Source: Anammoximicrobium sp964645045
Lineage (GTDB): Bacteria; Planctomycetota; Planctomycetia; Pirellulales; Pirellulaceae
Direction of reading: 5' to 3'
Assembly (NCBI GenBank): GCA_964645045.1
Contig: CAZXYZ010000010.1
Location: forward strand, 62,001-126,000
Length of the DNA: 64,000 bases
In this document: positions 16,617 to 27,391 of the stretch, piece after piece
Layout of the letters: each line of letters starts with the position of its first letter
How positions within the stretch are numbered: position 1 is the stretch's first letter
Made by a program: the position numbers and the translations under genes
The notes under the pieces: model-generated
Database searches by the model: none
Told to the model about the DNA's origin: nothing
Seen by the model: the letters and a program-made list of their open reading frames with translations, nothing else

Positions 16617-16655
16617 GGTTTAGAGACCCGGTTTAGAGACCCGGTTTAGAGACCC
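16617..16655. repeat. 13-bp tandem repeat, three copies
   Basis: GGTTTAGAGACCC occurs three times in a row. It lies in the 371-base space (16479-16849) between the glycosidase-like gene and the HigB-like gene, which run in opposite directions, so both promoters are here. The unit is itself near-palindromic (GGTTT..GACCC), which would suit a binding site. Nothing else is recognised in the gap. Confidence 0.85.
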
Positions 16656-16849
16656 GGAGTTGATTGCGCGTGGCAAGGATCTTAGGATGCGGCAAAGGAG
16701 CGGGTTCGGCGGAAGTCCGGATGTCCCAAACGCGTTTCGCCTGAACCACGGCGATTGGGTTGTCACGCGGATCACAAGGACTATTTTGCAGGCAAGACCA
16801 TGACCTTCGGGATTTCGACAGGAAACATCAAAAATGATGTTGTGACGCC

Positions 16850-17203
16850 ATGGACTTCACCGTAGAATTCTACGAGACGGAAGCCGGGGTGTGCCCGGTG
16901 CGAGACTTCCTCGACGAATTAAGGACCAGTGATCCCGACGATTTTGCGGCGGTGCTCGCCGGTCTGGCCAGACTGCGAAACCGGCAGTATCACCGGCCAC
17001 CGCTGTCCAAGTCGTTAGGCGACGGGCTCTTTGAACTGCGTCACGTCGGCAAGCTGAATACGCGTGTACTGTGGTTCTTCGCGAGGCAACGGCGGATCAT
17101 CGCGGTCCACGGAATCCGCAATAAGGGCCAGGCCATCCCGGCGCGGGACTTGAGCACGGCACGGGAACGGATGCGCGACTGGCAGGAGCGAGCAGAACGA
17201 TGA
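16850..17203 (+). CDS. higB: HigB-type toxin (phage-derived Gp49-like, DUF891)
   Basis: A 117-residue RelE-superfamily toxin. The DUF891 pattern is seen as 'VEFYETEAGVCPVRDFLDEL', 'KSLGDGLFELRHVG' and 'NTRVLWFFARQRRIIAVHGIRNKGQAIP'. HigB proteins cut mRNA on the ribosome; the C-terminal basic 'RDLSTARERMRDW' helix matches family members. The toxin gene comes first and the HTH antitoxin gene follows with a four-base overlap, the reversed order typical of higBA. The operator presumably lies in the region of the 13-bp repeats or the 200 bases upstream. Confidence 0.85.
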   Translation: MDFTVEFYETEAGVCPVRDFLDELRTSDPDDFAAVLAGLARLRNRQYHRPPLSKSLGDGLFELRHVGKLNTRVLWFFARQRRIIAVHGIRNKGQAIPARDLSTARERMRDWQERAER

Positions 17204-17559
17204 ACAAGACCAATTTCGACCGATATCTCGAAGAACAACTGCAGGACCCAGCGTTTGCCGCCCGTTTCGAGCAGGCCGGAGAAGCCTGGGATGTCGCCCT
17301 GCAAATCGTCGCCCTTCGCCAGCAGGCCGGCCTGTCCCAGAAAGAACTCGCCGCGCTTCTCCGCACGTCCCAGCAGCAAATTAGCCGCCTGGAATCGCCG
17401 GGCTACGAAGGGCATTCGCTGAGTACGCTGCGTCGTGTGGCCGAGGCGCTGCACGCCCGTGTCCGCATCGTGTTCGAGCCGGTCCAACCCGGGAATACTA
17501 GACGAGCGCAATCCGCGACATCGAAACCGTTGAAACGGGCCACAGGCAAACGGCGATAA
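17200..17559 (+). CDS. higA: HigA-type antitoxin, XRE family HTH
   Basis: A 119-residue protein with an XRE helix-turn-helix at about residues 45-95 ('IVALRQQAGLSQKELAALL' and 'TSQQQISRLESPGYEGHSLSTLRRVAEAL'). The N-terminal 'NFDRYLEEQLQDPAFAARFEQA' segment is typical of HigA-like partners of Gp49/DUF891 toxins. It is expected to neutralise the toxin and repress the pair. ATGA overlap with the toxin gene. The C-terminal basic tail (SKPLKRATGKRR) looks unstructured. Confidence 0.88.
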   Translation: MNKTNFDRYLEEQLQDPAFAARFEQAGEAWDVALQIVALRQQAGLSQKELAALLRTSQQQISRLESPGYEGHSLSTLRRVAEALHARVRIVFEPVQPGNTRRAQSATSKPLKRATGKRR

Positions 17560-17623
17560 TTCCCACGTGCCATCAATCAACGGGACCGCATCATTACCCC
17601 CGTTCCCAATCGATACGATCGCC

Positions 17624-17845
17624 ATGGCGATTCGTCTCACACAGTCGTTGTTTCCCGGTCAAGTTCGGGTGGAAGTCGAACAAGATCCGGAGATTCCGGA
17701 CGACTCGTACCTGGTGTTCAATGTTACGGCGGAGGGACCGCCTGCGGACGTTGTCAGCCGGCGGCTGCAGTGGCATGAACAAGTCCGCGGACTGATCCCG
17801 GATGCGGCCCAGCGACTCAGGCTCTCCGTGGATGCGAAAGCATGA
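17624..17845 (+). CDS. Small conserved-looking protein of unknown function
   Basis: A 73-residue protein from the ATG at 17624 (a GTG at 17567 would add 19 residues). It begins 'MAIRLTQSLFPGQVRVEVEQDPEIPDD' and reads as a compact alpha/beta protein. I recall similar small proteins in planctomycetes preceding genes for HEPN-like helical proteins, and the next frame starts with the overlap ATGA. A role as first member of a toxin-antitoxin-like pair is a guess. Confidence 0.5.
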   Translation: MAIRLTQSLFPGQVRVEVEQDPEIPDDSYLVFNVTAEGPPADVVSRRLQWHEQVRGLIPDAAQRLRLSVDAKA

Positions 17846-17961
17846 GCGGAGAAGAGTACATCGCGCTGGCGGCCATGATGTGCGTCGAAATGGCGGAGGA
17901 CGCGAAACGCTGCCTGGAACGTTGTCACAGCGACGCCCACGCAATCCAACAGGGCATCTAG
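17842..17961 (+). pseudogene. Truncated start of a HEPN-like partner gene
   Basis: A 39-residue frame opens with 'MSGEEYIALAAMM', overlaps the preceding stop by four bases, and ends at a TAG. The opening resembles the N-terminus of HEPN-domain proteins that follow such small genes, but the helical core with the R-x4-6-H motif is missing. I read it as a truncated gene. The bases 17962-18229 show no other feature. Confidence 0.3.
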
Positions 17962-18229
17962 CAGTGGCGGTTGGCGACGGGCCTGTGATGGGCGCCATTT
18001 GCGGTTGGTTCCTAACCTGGGGGGCGGTGAAGGAAACGCCCGCAACATTTCGCCGGATCACAAGGCAGGCAATCGTGAAGTATCGTCAAGGTGGTCTTCC
18101 TTGGGAGCAAATGCTAACGGAGAAGCGGGGACCGGAGCACGGTTGACGCCCTCGGCGAAGAGATCCTTCGCTGGTCGGCAAGGCCGTTGTGTGGGATTGC
18201 TGAGGCGGGTAACGCGATGGAGACGACGT

Positions 18230-18545
18230 TGCGATTGCGGATGAGTTCGTGAGCGGGCTCCAACTTCCACCACTCAATCGTGGTCAGGAAGTCATGCAGG
18301 TACTGCATCTGGAAGGAGCTTTCCCAACCGATCGCCTTTCCCCAGAAGTCAGGCTTTTCGCGGTCGGTGACCCATTTCCAGACGCCGCCGGCGCCGTAGG
18401 CCGTGCATAGCCAGTCGTCGTTGGCCCAGGTCGTGGGGCGAATTGTCGCTGCCCTTGGCCCGGCGAAGAATTGTCTCGGGCGGCGACCAGAGAATCTCCT
18501 TGATCGCGGGACCGCGAGGGCAATCCGTGACGGCCTCTGGGGCGT
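18230..18545 (-). pseudogene. Decayed fragment of a secreted carbohydrate-active protein
   Basis: On the minus strand one frame reads 'IKEILWSPPETILRRAKGSDN' and the next continues 'TTWANDDWLCTAYGAGG', which belong together in planctomycete secreted beta-propeller proteins ('GSDNWPTTWADDD..YTAYGDG'). One extra C in a run of four (GGGG on the plus strand at 18435-18438) separates the frames. The sequence then switches to 'WESSFQMQYLHDFLTTIEWWKLEP', the end of a DUF4038/apiosidase-like domain, so two gene remnants may be joined. No start or stop in reasonable places. Confidence 0.55.
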
Positions 18546-18691
18546 AAGAACACCGCAGCAGGGGAACGGACGGCGCTTTGGCCGGTCTCCCGACGGAGCC
18601 GCCAACCCGTCCGCCGGTCTCCTGATCTCCCGGAGACCTGCGGTCGGCGGTTTTGGGCGCGGTCGGAGACCCGCGCCGAGCGCGCCGCGCG

Positions 18692-20380
18692 TCACTCGTA
18701 CAGCTGCGGCTTTTGCTTCCAGTCCTTGTCCTTGTCATGCGCCATCTCCGCTACGCGCGGCCGACGCTCGCGCAAGCGGACGGATTCCAGGCCGCAGTAG
18801 TAGCCGCCGGATTGGGCGTTCTTGCCCGTGCATTCCAGCCGCAACGTGTACGGGCCGGGCTCGGGCCAGAAATCCAGCAGGTGGACTTCCTCGCTGGCCA
18901 CCTTGGCACTGTAGAAATCCCGCGGGCCACCGAGCTTCACGCCGTTCAACGACACCTGGTACGTGCCGAAGTCGTAGCTCTTCGTGGCGTTCAACAACAG
19001 CCGCAGCGGTTCCTTTTTCTCGACTTGGAACGGGATCTCGAGCCACGCGCCCTCGGCCTGCTGCGGCTTGTACAGCAACTGCGCGTCCGGGTACATGTCC
19101 AGTTGCTGGGCCGCGACACTGCCGGCGCCGTGATGCTGGTCGCCGGTGAATTCGGCCGCGCGAATGGTCTGACGTTCCAGGCTGGGCAGCTTCCGTTGGC
19201 GGGCATGTGGAGCGCGGGCCGCGAACGTGGGCGTGCCCGTCTGGTACCAGAAGGCGACGCTGGCGTAATCGTCCTCGCGCTCGTTCCAGCTGGTCGATTT
19301 GTAGTCCGGGTTCTCGTCCGGCGAGATCCAGCCGAAATGCTCGAAGGTCACCCTGATCCCCGCGTTGAACACAAGCGGGTCGCTGACGTGCCAGCGGTAG
19401 GCACTGGTGTGCCCTCCGACGATGCCCCACTGGTCGAAATAGGGCACGCCGAAATACGGCGTGCTGGTCGTCTTCAAGCCCCAGGCCGACAGGAAGTAAT
19501 CCTCGGTGCCGGTGCCCCAGATCGACGGCTTGGCTTCGCCGTCGATGTAGATCTTCTCATCGCCTTCGCCAAACCACGACGGGCTGCGGGTGCGCACGCC
19601 CAGCACGGTGCCCACGTAATGCCCTTTGCCCCGGGTGTCGAGCACCACGTAATCCTGGCCCTTCTGCGCCGGGTACTCTTGGCGATATTGGGCGTAGAAG
19701 TAAGGCGTGTCGTCGGCGAGGCGGTCCTTCTTGATCCAGTCGATGTTGTAGTACAACAGACCGATGGGGTTCTCGCTTTGGTTCTCGATCTCGATCCGCG
19801 CCGACTTGCGGAACGGCATGTGCCAGAAGCAGTTGTAGGAATCGGCGTCCTCGACGATCACCGGCAGGCTGACCACCTCGCTGCGGCGGCCGAAGCAGTT
19901 GGCAAAGAAGTCGCCGACCGGCGCTTCGATGGCCGGACGCTCGTTGCCGTCCCAATAGATGCGCAACAGCATTTCCTGGTGGTTGGCCGAACCCTTGGGA
20001 GCCCAGGCTTGCGGTTCCGGGCCAAGGAAGGTGATCCAGATGTGCGTGATGACGCCGGGGCCCTGTTCGTCCATCAGCACGTGCGTCTCGCCGGGCGGCA
20101 CGCGAAAGTTGTCCCAGTTGCTGGCTTCCTCCAGATCGCCACGGGGTTCCGCCTTGGGATCCAGTTTTCTTTCGCCCCCGCCCCGGCGCACCTCGCCGAC
20201 GCGCATCGTCGAGGTCACTCGCATCGAGCGGCCTTCCTGCGGCTTGGCAAGCCCGTCCAGGGGACCGTCCGCCGAAGTCCGCGGCACCGCCGCGGCAAGA
20301 GCGGCCCCAATCAGCATCGCGGCCCCGATTCGGCAGGTCACCCGCAGAGGCAACGCTGTGCAGCATTCTGGTAGCCGCAT
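18692..20380 (-). CDS. Secreted DUF2961 / GH172-like enzyme
   Basis: DUF2961 (glycoside hydrolase family 172) proteins act on fructofuranosides or arabinofuranosides in characterised cases. Motifs seen: 'VPPGETHVLMDEQGPGVITHIWITF', 'PAIEAPVGDFFANCFG', 'DADSYNCFWHMPF', 'IWGTGTEDYF' and 'SAYRWHVSDP'. A C-terminal beta-sandwich with 'LRLLLNATKSYDFGTYQVSLNG' follows. Start is uncertain. The hydrophobic signal 'IGAAMLIGAALAAAVP' needs a charged n-region, so the GTG at 20341 or ATG at 20380 fit better than the ATG at 20317. The ATG at 20380 lies inside a palindromic repeat (20371-20436), which makes 20341 attractive. The convergent fragment at 18230-18545 suggests a region once rich in sugar-degrading genes. 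Confidence 0.85.
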   Translation of the reverse strand: MRLPECCTALPLRVTCRIGAAMLIGAALAAAVPRTSADGPLDGLAKPQEGRSMRVTSTMRVGEVRRGGGERKLDPKAEPRGDLEEASNWDNFRVPPGETHVLMDEQGPGVITHIWITFLGPEPQAWAPKGSANHQEMLLRIYWDGNERPAIEAPVGDFFANCFGRRSEVVSLPVIVEDADSYNCFWHMPFRKSARIEIENQSENPIGLLYYNIDWIKKDRLADDTPYFYAQYRQEYPAQKGQDYVVLDTRGKGHYVGTVLGVRTRSPSWFGEGDEKIYIDGEAKPSIWGTGTEDYFLSAWGLKTTSTPYFGVPYFDQWGIVGGHTSAYRWHVSDPLVFNAGIRVTFEHFGWISPDENPDYKSTSWNEREDDYASVAFWYQTGTPTFAARAPHARQRKLPSLERQTIRAAEFTGDQHHGAGSVAAQQLDMYPDAQLLYKPQQAEGAWLEIPFQVEKKEPLRLLLNATKSYDFGTYQVSLNGVKLGGPRDFYSAKVASEEVHLLDFWPEPGPYTLRLECTGKNAQSGGYYCGLESVRLRERRPRVAEMAHDKDKDWKQKPQLYE

Positions 20381-20436
20381 TCGCCAGAATGCGGGCTGCG
20401 GCGGCACTCGGCCCGCGTTCTGGCGAACGCAGCTAC
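20371..20436. repeat. REP-like inverted pair (GTAGCNGC family)
   Basis: GTAGCCGCATTCGCCAGAAT at 20371 and its near complement ending at 20436 (CGAACGCAGCTAC) form a stem of 25 bases with three mismatches and a 16-base loop. It covers one candidate start of the GH172-like gene. The rest of the 431-base gap to 20811 separates two divergent genes and shows no other gene. Confidence 0.85.
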
Positions 20437-20811
20437 GACGAAAAGCCCGAACAACAGCGTCTGAAAATGCTTCACAGCGTTGCCGCAAAGGGGACTTGCG
20501 GCCCGTGCCCTGCGGCTCGACGGCTTCACTGCGGCAAGCCGGTTCCGCGTTTTGGAGACTCCAGCGTTTTGTCGGTGGTTGGTTCATCGTTCGTCCGGGA
20601 ATGGCGGAAAGGGTTGAGTCAGCGTCGCCGGTCCAGCAGACCGGCTGCAGGACCAGGGCGTGTTCGCGATTCTAGTACGCGGACAACCGGTCGTCTATCG
20701 AAGGTGATCGGCAATTTGTCGCTTGACGGTGCTTGTCGCCCCTGTCGCGTTGTGCGATTATTCTTGGCTCGGGCTCTCAAGCAGGCAATCACGATAACCA
20801 GGAGCATCGAT

Positions 20812-22182
20812 ATGAACCGCCGGAAATTTCTGCAGTCGAGCGTCGCCAGCCTCGCCGGCCTGGCCCTGTTGAGATCACGGGGGGGCGCGGCTGAGTTGGC
20901 CAGCCCCAAGAAGCGGGTCGGGCTGATCGGCACCGGCTGGTACGGCAAAGTGGACCTGTTGCGGCTGGTCCAGGTCGCGCCGGTCGAGGTGGTTTCGCTG
21001 TGCGACGTGGACACGCAGTTGCTGGCCGAAGGAGCCGAAATTGTGGCGGCGCGGCAGCCATCGAAGAAGACGCCGCGGACGTACCGCGATTACCGCGAAA
21101 TGCTCAAGGAAAAGGACCTGGACATCGTGCTGATCGCCACACCGGACCACTGGCACGCGCTGCCGATGATTGCGGCGGTGCAGGCCGGGGCCGACGTCTA
21201 CGTGCAGAAACCGATTGGCGTGGACGTGGTCGAATGCCAGGCGATGGTGGCGGCGGCCCGCAAGTACCAGCGGGTGGTGCAGGTCGGCACACAACGCCGC
21301 AGCACGCAGCACCTGGTCGAGGCCCGCGAGTTGATCCAGGAAGGCCGCTTGGGCCGGATCGGGCTGGTCGAGACCTACTGCTATGGGCGGCGCGGCATCA
21401 GCAACCCGCCCGACGAGCTGCCGCCGGAAAACCTCGATTACGATATGTGGACGGGGCCGGCGCCGATGCAGCCGTTCAATAAGAATATCCATCCCCGCGG
21501 TTGGCGGAGCTATATGGAATACGGCAACGGCACGATCGGCGACATGGGAATCCACATGATCGACATGGCCCGCTGGATGATGGACCTGGGCTGGCCCCAA
21601 CGGATCAGTTCGACCGGCGGCAACTATTTCCACAAGGAAGGCAAGCCGAATATCTCCGACACGCAGACAGCCACGTTCGATTACGGCGACCTGCAGATGA
21701 CCTGGCAGCATCGCCACTGGGGCGACAAACCGGATCCGAAGTACTGGTGGGGCGCCAATTTCTACGGCGAAAAGGGCACGCTGAAAGCCAGCGTGTACGG
21801 CTTCGATTTCACGCCGCTGGACGGCGGCCAGCCGATTCACCGCGAGTGGAACGACGCCAACGCCAAGTATCCGGTGGACAGCGACCAGTTTCCGGAGGAC
21901 AAGAACGAGAAAGGGATCGAATACCACGTTGCGCCGGCGATCCGCGCCCACATGAAAAACTTGCTGGAGTGCTGCGAAAGCCGCGGCCGGCCGGTCGCCG
22001 ATATCAGCGAGGGCTGCATCTCCACGGCCGCCTGCGTCCTGGCCAACCTTTCGCTGCAACTGGGCCGCAGCCTGACATGGGACGCCGGCCAAGGGCAGGT
22101 GGCCGGCGACGAGGAAGCCAACAAATTGCTGGCGCGCCCCTACCGCGCGCCGTGGGTCCACCCGGTGCCGGACACCGTCTGA
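20812..22182 (+). CDS. Gfo/Idh/MocA family oxidoreductase, Tat-type signal
   Basis: A 456-residue NAD(P)-dependent oxidoreductase. The ATG at 20812 has AGGAG eight bases upstream and begins a twin-arginine signal 'MNRRKFLQSSVASLAGLALL'. The Rossmann motif 'VGLIGTGWYGK' lies near residue 38, the family lysine is in 'DVYVQKPIGVDVVECQAMV', and the C-terminal domain has 'GNGTIGDMGIHMIDMARWMM'. The periplasmic planctomycete subgroup probably oxidises or dehydrates sugars, and the NAD cofactor would be bound before folded export. Context (GH172 gene divergent) agrees with carbohydrate use. Confidence 0.92.
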   Translation: MNRRKFLQSSVASLAGLALLRSRGGAAELASPKKRVGLIGTGWYGKVDLLRLVQVAPVEVVSLCDVDTQLLAEGAEIVAARQPSKKTPRTYRDYREMLKEKDLDIVLIATPDHWHALPMIAAVQAGADVYVQKPIGVDVVECQAMVAAARKYQRVVQVGTQRRSTQHLVEARELIQEGRLGRIGLVETYCYGRRGISNPPDELPPENLDYDMWTGPAPMQPFNKNIHPRGWRSYMEYGNGTIGDMGIHMIDMARWMMDLGWPQRISSTGGNYFHKEGKPNISDTQTATFDYGDLQMTWQHRHWGDKPDPKYWWGANFYGEKGTLKASVYGFDFTPLDGGQPIHREWNDANAKYPVDSDQFPEDKNEKGIEYHVAPAIRAHMKNLLECCESRGRPVADISEGCISTAACVLANLSLQLGRSLTWDAGQGQVAGDEEANKLLARPYRAPWVHPVPDTV

Positions 22183-22278
22183 GCGTCCGAGGTTTTCGAG
22201 GTGTGTTTCCTCTTGCCGACGGCGATGGTTTTCGTTAGAAGCCCGCCTTCTGGAAGTCAACCCTTGGCCGGACCGTGT

Positions 22279-23430
22279 GTGTCTAAAACCTCGTCGCTAG
22301 CGTTGCTGCTGTTGCTGCCTGCCGTCTGGTCCGCCAGTCCGGGCCGGCTGTCCGCCCAGGACGGTCCTGCTGGCGGGCCTGGCGTGCCACGGTGGTCCCC
22401 AACGCGGGATCAGATCGACAACCCGTCGTTGGAATTCAGTGATGATAGGGCCCCGCTGCTGGAACGCCTTCCTCCCCCGGAGGAAATGCCGATGGCCGAA
22501 GAGTTGCCGAGCCCGCCGCGTCCCGATCGTAGCCTCGGCGGCGGAGCGACCGGGACTGGAAACCGGGCGCCGTTGACTGCCCAACTGTTCTGGATTCCCC
22601 CGCAGAATCTGAAAGGTCAGCCCGGCACCTTGGCCGTCAATGGCGAGGAGATCAAGCTGGCCTTCCCGGTACACATCGCCGAGAACGGGATTTGGCTGGG
22701 GCTGGCGGACGCTCAACGGCTGGAAATCAGCACGTCGGCGGTGCTGCCGGATTCGAGGATTCCGGTCCCGGATCAGCTGTGGGACATCGAAGTCGGCACG
22801 ATGCATATTCGCGACCTGGGTGAGGGCTGGCAAGCCGGGGGCATGCTCCGCGTCGGCTCTCCCAGCGATCGGCCCTTCGAGGCGATGCGCGACATGACGG
22901 TCACCCTGCTGGGCTTCCTGACTATCCCCAGCGGTGAACGGGACGCGTGGAGCTTCAGTCTGTTCTATTCGCCCACCGGACAGATCGTCTACCCGCTGCC
23001 GGGGATCGCGTACGTTTGGCGGCCCAGCCCTCAATTTCAAGCGAATGTGGGAATCCCGTTCTCTCTCGAGTACCGCCCCACGGACTCCCTCAGCCTGACC
23101 GCCAGCTATCGGCCTTTGAATCATGTTCAGGTGCAAGTCCGGCAGTCGTTGGGGGAACTGTGGAGTGTTTACGGCAGCTACCAAACGGTGAACGAAACCT
23201 TTTGGTTAGCCGACCGTTTAGACGACGACCAGCGCATGTACGTCTTCGATCAACGGTTGACGCTGGGCGTCCAGCGGGAATTGGGTTGGCGGTGGAGCCT
23301 GGACGTTTCGGCCGCCTATGTCTTTGATCGTCAGGTTTTCCAAGCCGAGAAGTTTTCCGGCACGCGGCGCGACGAACTGGGAATCGAGCCGGGCGTGGCG
23401 GGCATGCTCCGGTTGATCTGGACGCGGTAG
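22279..23430 (+). CDS. Outer-membrane beta-barrel-like protein (DUF6268 type)
   Basis: An exported protein of about 383 residues. The GTG at 22279 starts directly before the signal peptide 'SKTSSLALLLLLPAVWSAS', whereas the GTG at 22201 (with GAGG eight bases upstream) would give a 30-residue n-region; either could be used. After a Pro-rich linker ('LLERLPPPEEMPMAEELPSPP') come alternating strands with aromatic girdles: 'GERDAWSFSLFYSPTGQIVYPLPGIAYVWRPSPQFQANVGIPFSLEYRP', 'ELWSVYGSYQTVNETFWL', 'RWSLDVSAAYVFDRQVF'. Such proteins are widespread in planctomycetes and unstudied. It follows the oxidoreductase on the same strand with 96 bases between. Confidence 0.7.
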   Translation: MSKTSSLALLLLLPAVWSASPGRLSAQDGPAGGPGVPRWSPTRDQIDNPSLEFSDDRAPLLERLPPPEEMPMAEELPSPPRPDRSLGGGATGTGNRAPLTAQLFWIPPQNLKGQPGTLAVNGEEIKLAFPVHIAENGIWLGLADAQRLEISTSAVLPDSRIPVPDQLWDIEVGTMHIRDLGEGWQAGGMLRVGSPSDRPFEAMRDMTVTLLGFLTIPSGERDAWSFSLFYSPTGQIVYPLPGIAYVWRPSPQFQANVGIPFSLEYRPTDSLSLTASYRPLNHVQVQVRQSLGELWSVYGSYQTVNETFWLADRLDDDQRMYVFDQRLTLGVQRELGWRWSLDVSAAYVFDRQVFQAEKFSGTRRDELGIEPGVAGMLRLIWTR

Positions 23431-23493
23431 CCCTCTCGCTACGGCGTTTCGGGTATACCGCAAGCGGTTGAGGATGGCACATCGGCGAATCTT

Positions 23494-23558
23494 CGTTTAA
23501 CCGCGACCCAGCGGGGAACGAGTCGGCCGCGCGCTCCCCGTTGGGTCGCGGTTAAACG
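23494..23558. repeat. REP-like inverted pair (CGTTTAACCGCGACCCA family)
   Basis: CGTTTAACCGCGACCCAGCG and the complement TGGGTCGCGGTTAAACG form a 65-base stem-loop after the beta-barrel gene. It could end transcription although it lacks a T-run. The remainder of the 345-base gap (23431-23775) holds no gene; a weak purine tract GGAGGATAA precedes the next ATG. Confidence 0.9.
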
Positions 23559-23775
23559 AGCCAAAGTCAATCGCGTGCGGAATGCCTCCCAAATTCGCTG
23601 CATTTGCCGGCGCGCGGGATGGTCAAACCGCCCCTACATTCCCTACAATGTCGCGACTGCGGCGGTCCCGGACCTCCCGCCTCGGCTCCGCTGTGCATCG
23701 CCGCGCTGGTCCCGGCAGCTTGTCGGCACCCGGCTTGCGAAGCAGACATCGAACGTCCTTGGAGGATAACGTGCC

Positions 23776-25784
<2,009 letters not shown>

Positions 25785-25785
<1 letters not shown>

Positions 25786-27269
25786 TGACGTCAATCTGGA
25801 TGGCTGTCTCCATGACTTGGACCGCCGGCCAAGTTCCTGAATCCAACGTTGTGCTGCTGCCGGTGGCCAGCGACCCGACGATCAGTTTTCGGCTCTGGTT
25901 CCGCGTCGGCTCGCAACAGGATCCGGCGGGCAAGGAAGGCCTGGCGGCGCTCACGGCCGCGATGCTGACCGAAGCGTCGACGGAGCAGGATCCGTACGAG
26001 CGGATTCTGGAGCGGCTGTATCCGATGGCCGCCAGCTATGGCTCGTCCACCAACGTCGAAATGACGGTCGTCTCCGGACGCGTGCATCGCGATAACTTGA
26101 ATGACTATTACCCGCTGCTCGTCCAGGCCGTCTTATCACCGGCGTTCAAGCAAACGGACCTGGACCGTTTGAAGAGCGACGTACTGAACTACCTGGAGAA
26201 CACGCTCCGCTACGCCAGCGACGAAGAGCTGGGCAAAGCCGTCCTGTACCAAGAGATCTTCGCGGGCACGCCCTACGGCCATCTGCCCGCCGGGACCGTG
26301 GCGGCGGTCAAGTCGATCACGCTGGACGACATCCGGGACTTCTACCGTACGCACTACACTCGAGACAACGTCGTCATCGGGCTGGGCGGAGGTTACGACG
26401 CGGACCTCGTCACGCGGCTGCGGACGGATATGGGGCGCCTGCCGCCGGGAACGCCGACGCCGGTTCCCCCGCCGGCGCCTCGGGCCGTGCAGGGACTGCG
26501 CGTCACCATCGTCGAGAAAGACGCCAATGCGACCGCGATCAGCCTCGGCTACCCGATCGATCTGCTCCGCAGCAATCCCGATTGGTACGCCCTGGCCCTG
26601 GCCAACTCGTGGCTCGGCGAACATCGCAACAGCAGCAGCCATCTGTTCCAAGTGATCCGCGACCAGCGGGGCTTGAATTACGGCGACTATTCGTACATCG
26701 AACACTTTCCCAACGGCGGAGGCCTGACCAAACCGCCGCAGAACGTCTGCCGCCGCCAGCAGTTGTTCGAGATCTGGATTCGTCCCGTGCCCAACGAAAT
26801 CCGGCACTTTGCTCTCCGGGCCGCGCTGCGGGAACTTCAGAGCCTGGTCGACAACGGCTTGAGCGACGAGCAATTCGAGCTGACGCGAAAGTTCCTGAGG
26901 AATTACGTCCTGCACTATGCCCCGACGACCAGCGAGCGGTTGGGCTACGCGCTGGACGACCGCTTCTACGGCATCTCGGGCAGTCACTTGGACCTGTTCC
27001 GCCGCCGGATGGACGAAGTGACGCGGGCCGAGGTGAATGCGGCCGTGAAGAAATACCTGCACTACGGCAACCTGCACATCGTGTTCGTCACGCCCGACGC
27101 CGAAGGCTTGAAACAGGCCCTGGTCGCCGACGCGCCCAGCCCCATCACTTACGCGACGCCCAAGTCGGATGCCGTCCTGGCCGAAGACCGGCAGATCAGC
27201 ACGTTCCCGCTGAAGATCCAGCCGGATGCCGTGCAGATCATCCCGGTGGGCCAGTTGTTCGAGAAGTAA
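25785..27269 (+). CDS. Non-catalytic M16 family partner subunit
   Basis: A 494-residue M16-fold protein lacking the HxxEH site: the equivalent stretch reads 'GLAALTAAMLTEAST'. The M16 C-terminal fold is kept ('KQTDLDRLKSDVLNYLENTL', 'TPYGHLPAGTVAAVKSITLDDIRDFYRTHYTRDNVV', 'FLRNYVLHYAPTTSERLGYALDDRFYG', with the R-Y pair that binds substrate backbone). It pairs with the catalytic subunit encoded just upstream, as in bacterial M16B heterodimers. The ATG at 25785 overlaps the previous stop. A weak export signal ('WMAVSMTWTAG') may be present. A REP element starts directly at its stop codon. Confidence 0.88.
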
Positions 27270-27380
27270 GCACCGTTCGAGAAATAAGTGGCGTAAGCTT
27301 CCAGCTTGCGGTGCCACCACCGACCGCAAGCTGGAAGCTTACGCCACGGCGCAATCGGACAGTTATTTCTCGAACGGTGC
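27270..27380. mobile_element. MITE-like REP dimer, copy 2
   Basis: A 111-bp imperfect palindrome with outer arms GCACCGTTCGAGAAATAA / TTATTTCTCGAACGGTGC, which pair without mismatch, and inner arms formed by one REP core in each orientation. Same architecture and nearly the same sequence as 14874-14985. It begins within one base of the stop codon of the M16 partner gene and could serve as a bidirectional terminator between that gene and the convergent oxidoreductase. Confidence 0.92.
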
Positions 27381-27391
27381 CAAGCAGGCGC

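Noticed and set aside
17988..18146. Small plus-strand frame 'MGAICGWFLTWGAVKE...'
   Set aside because: No ribosome site and no recognisable family; likely chance.
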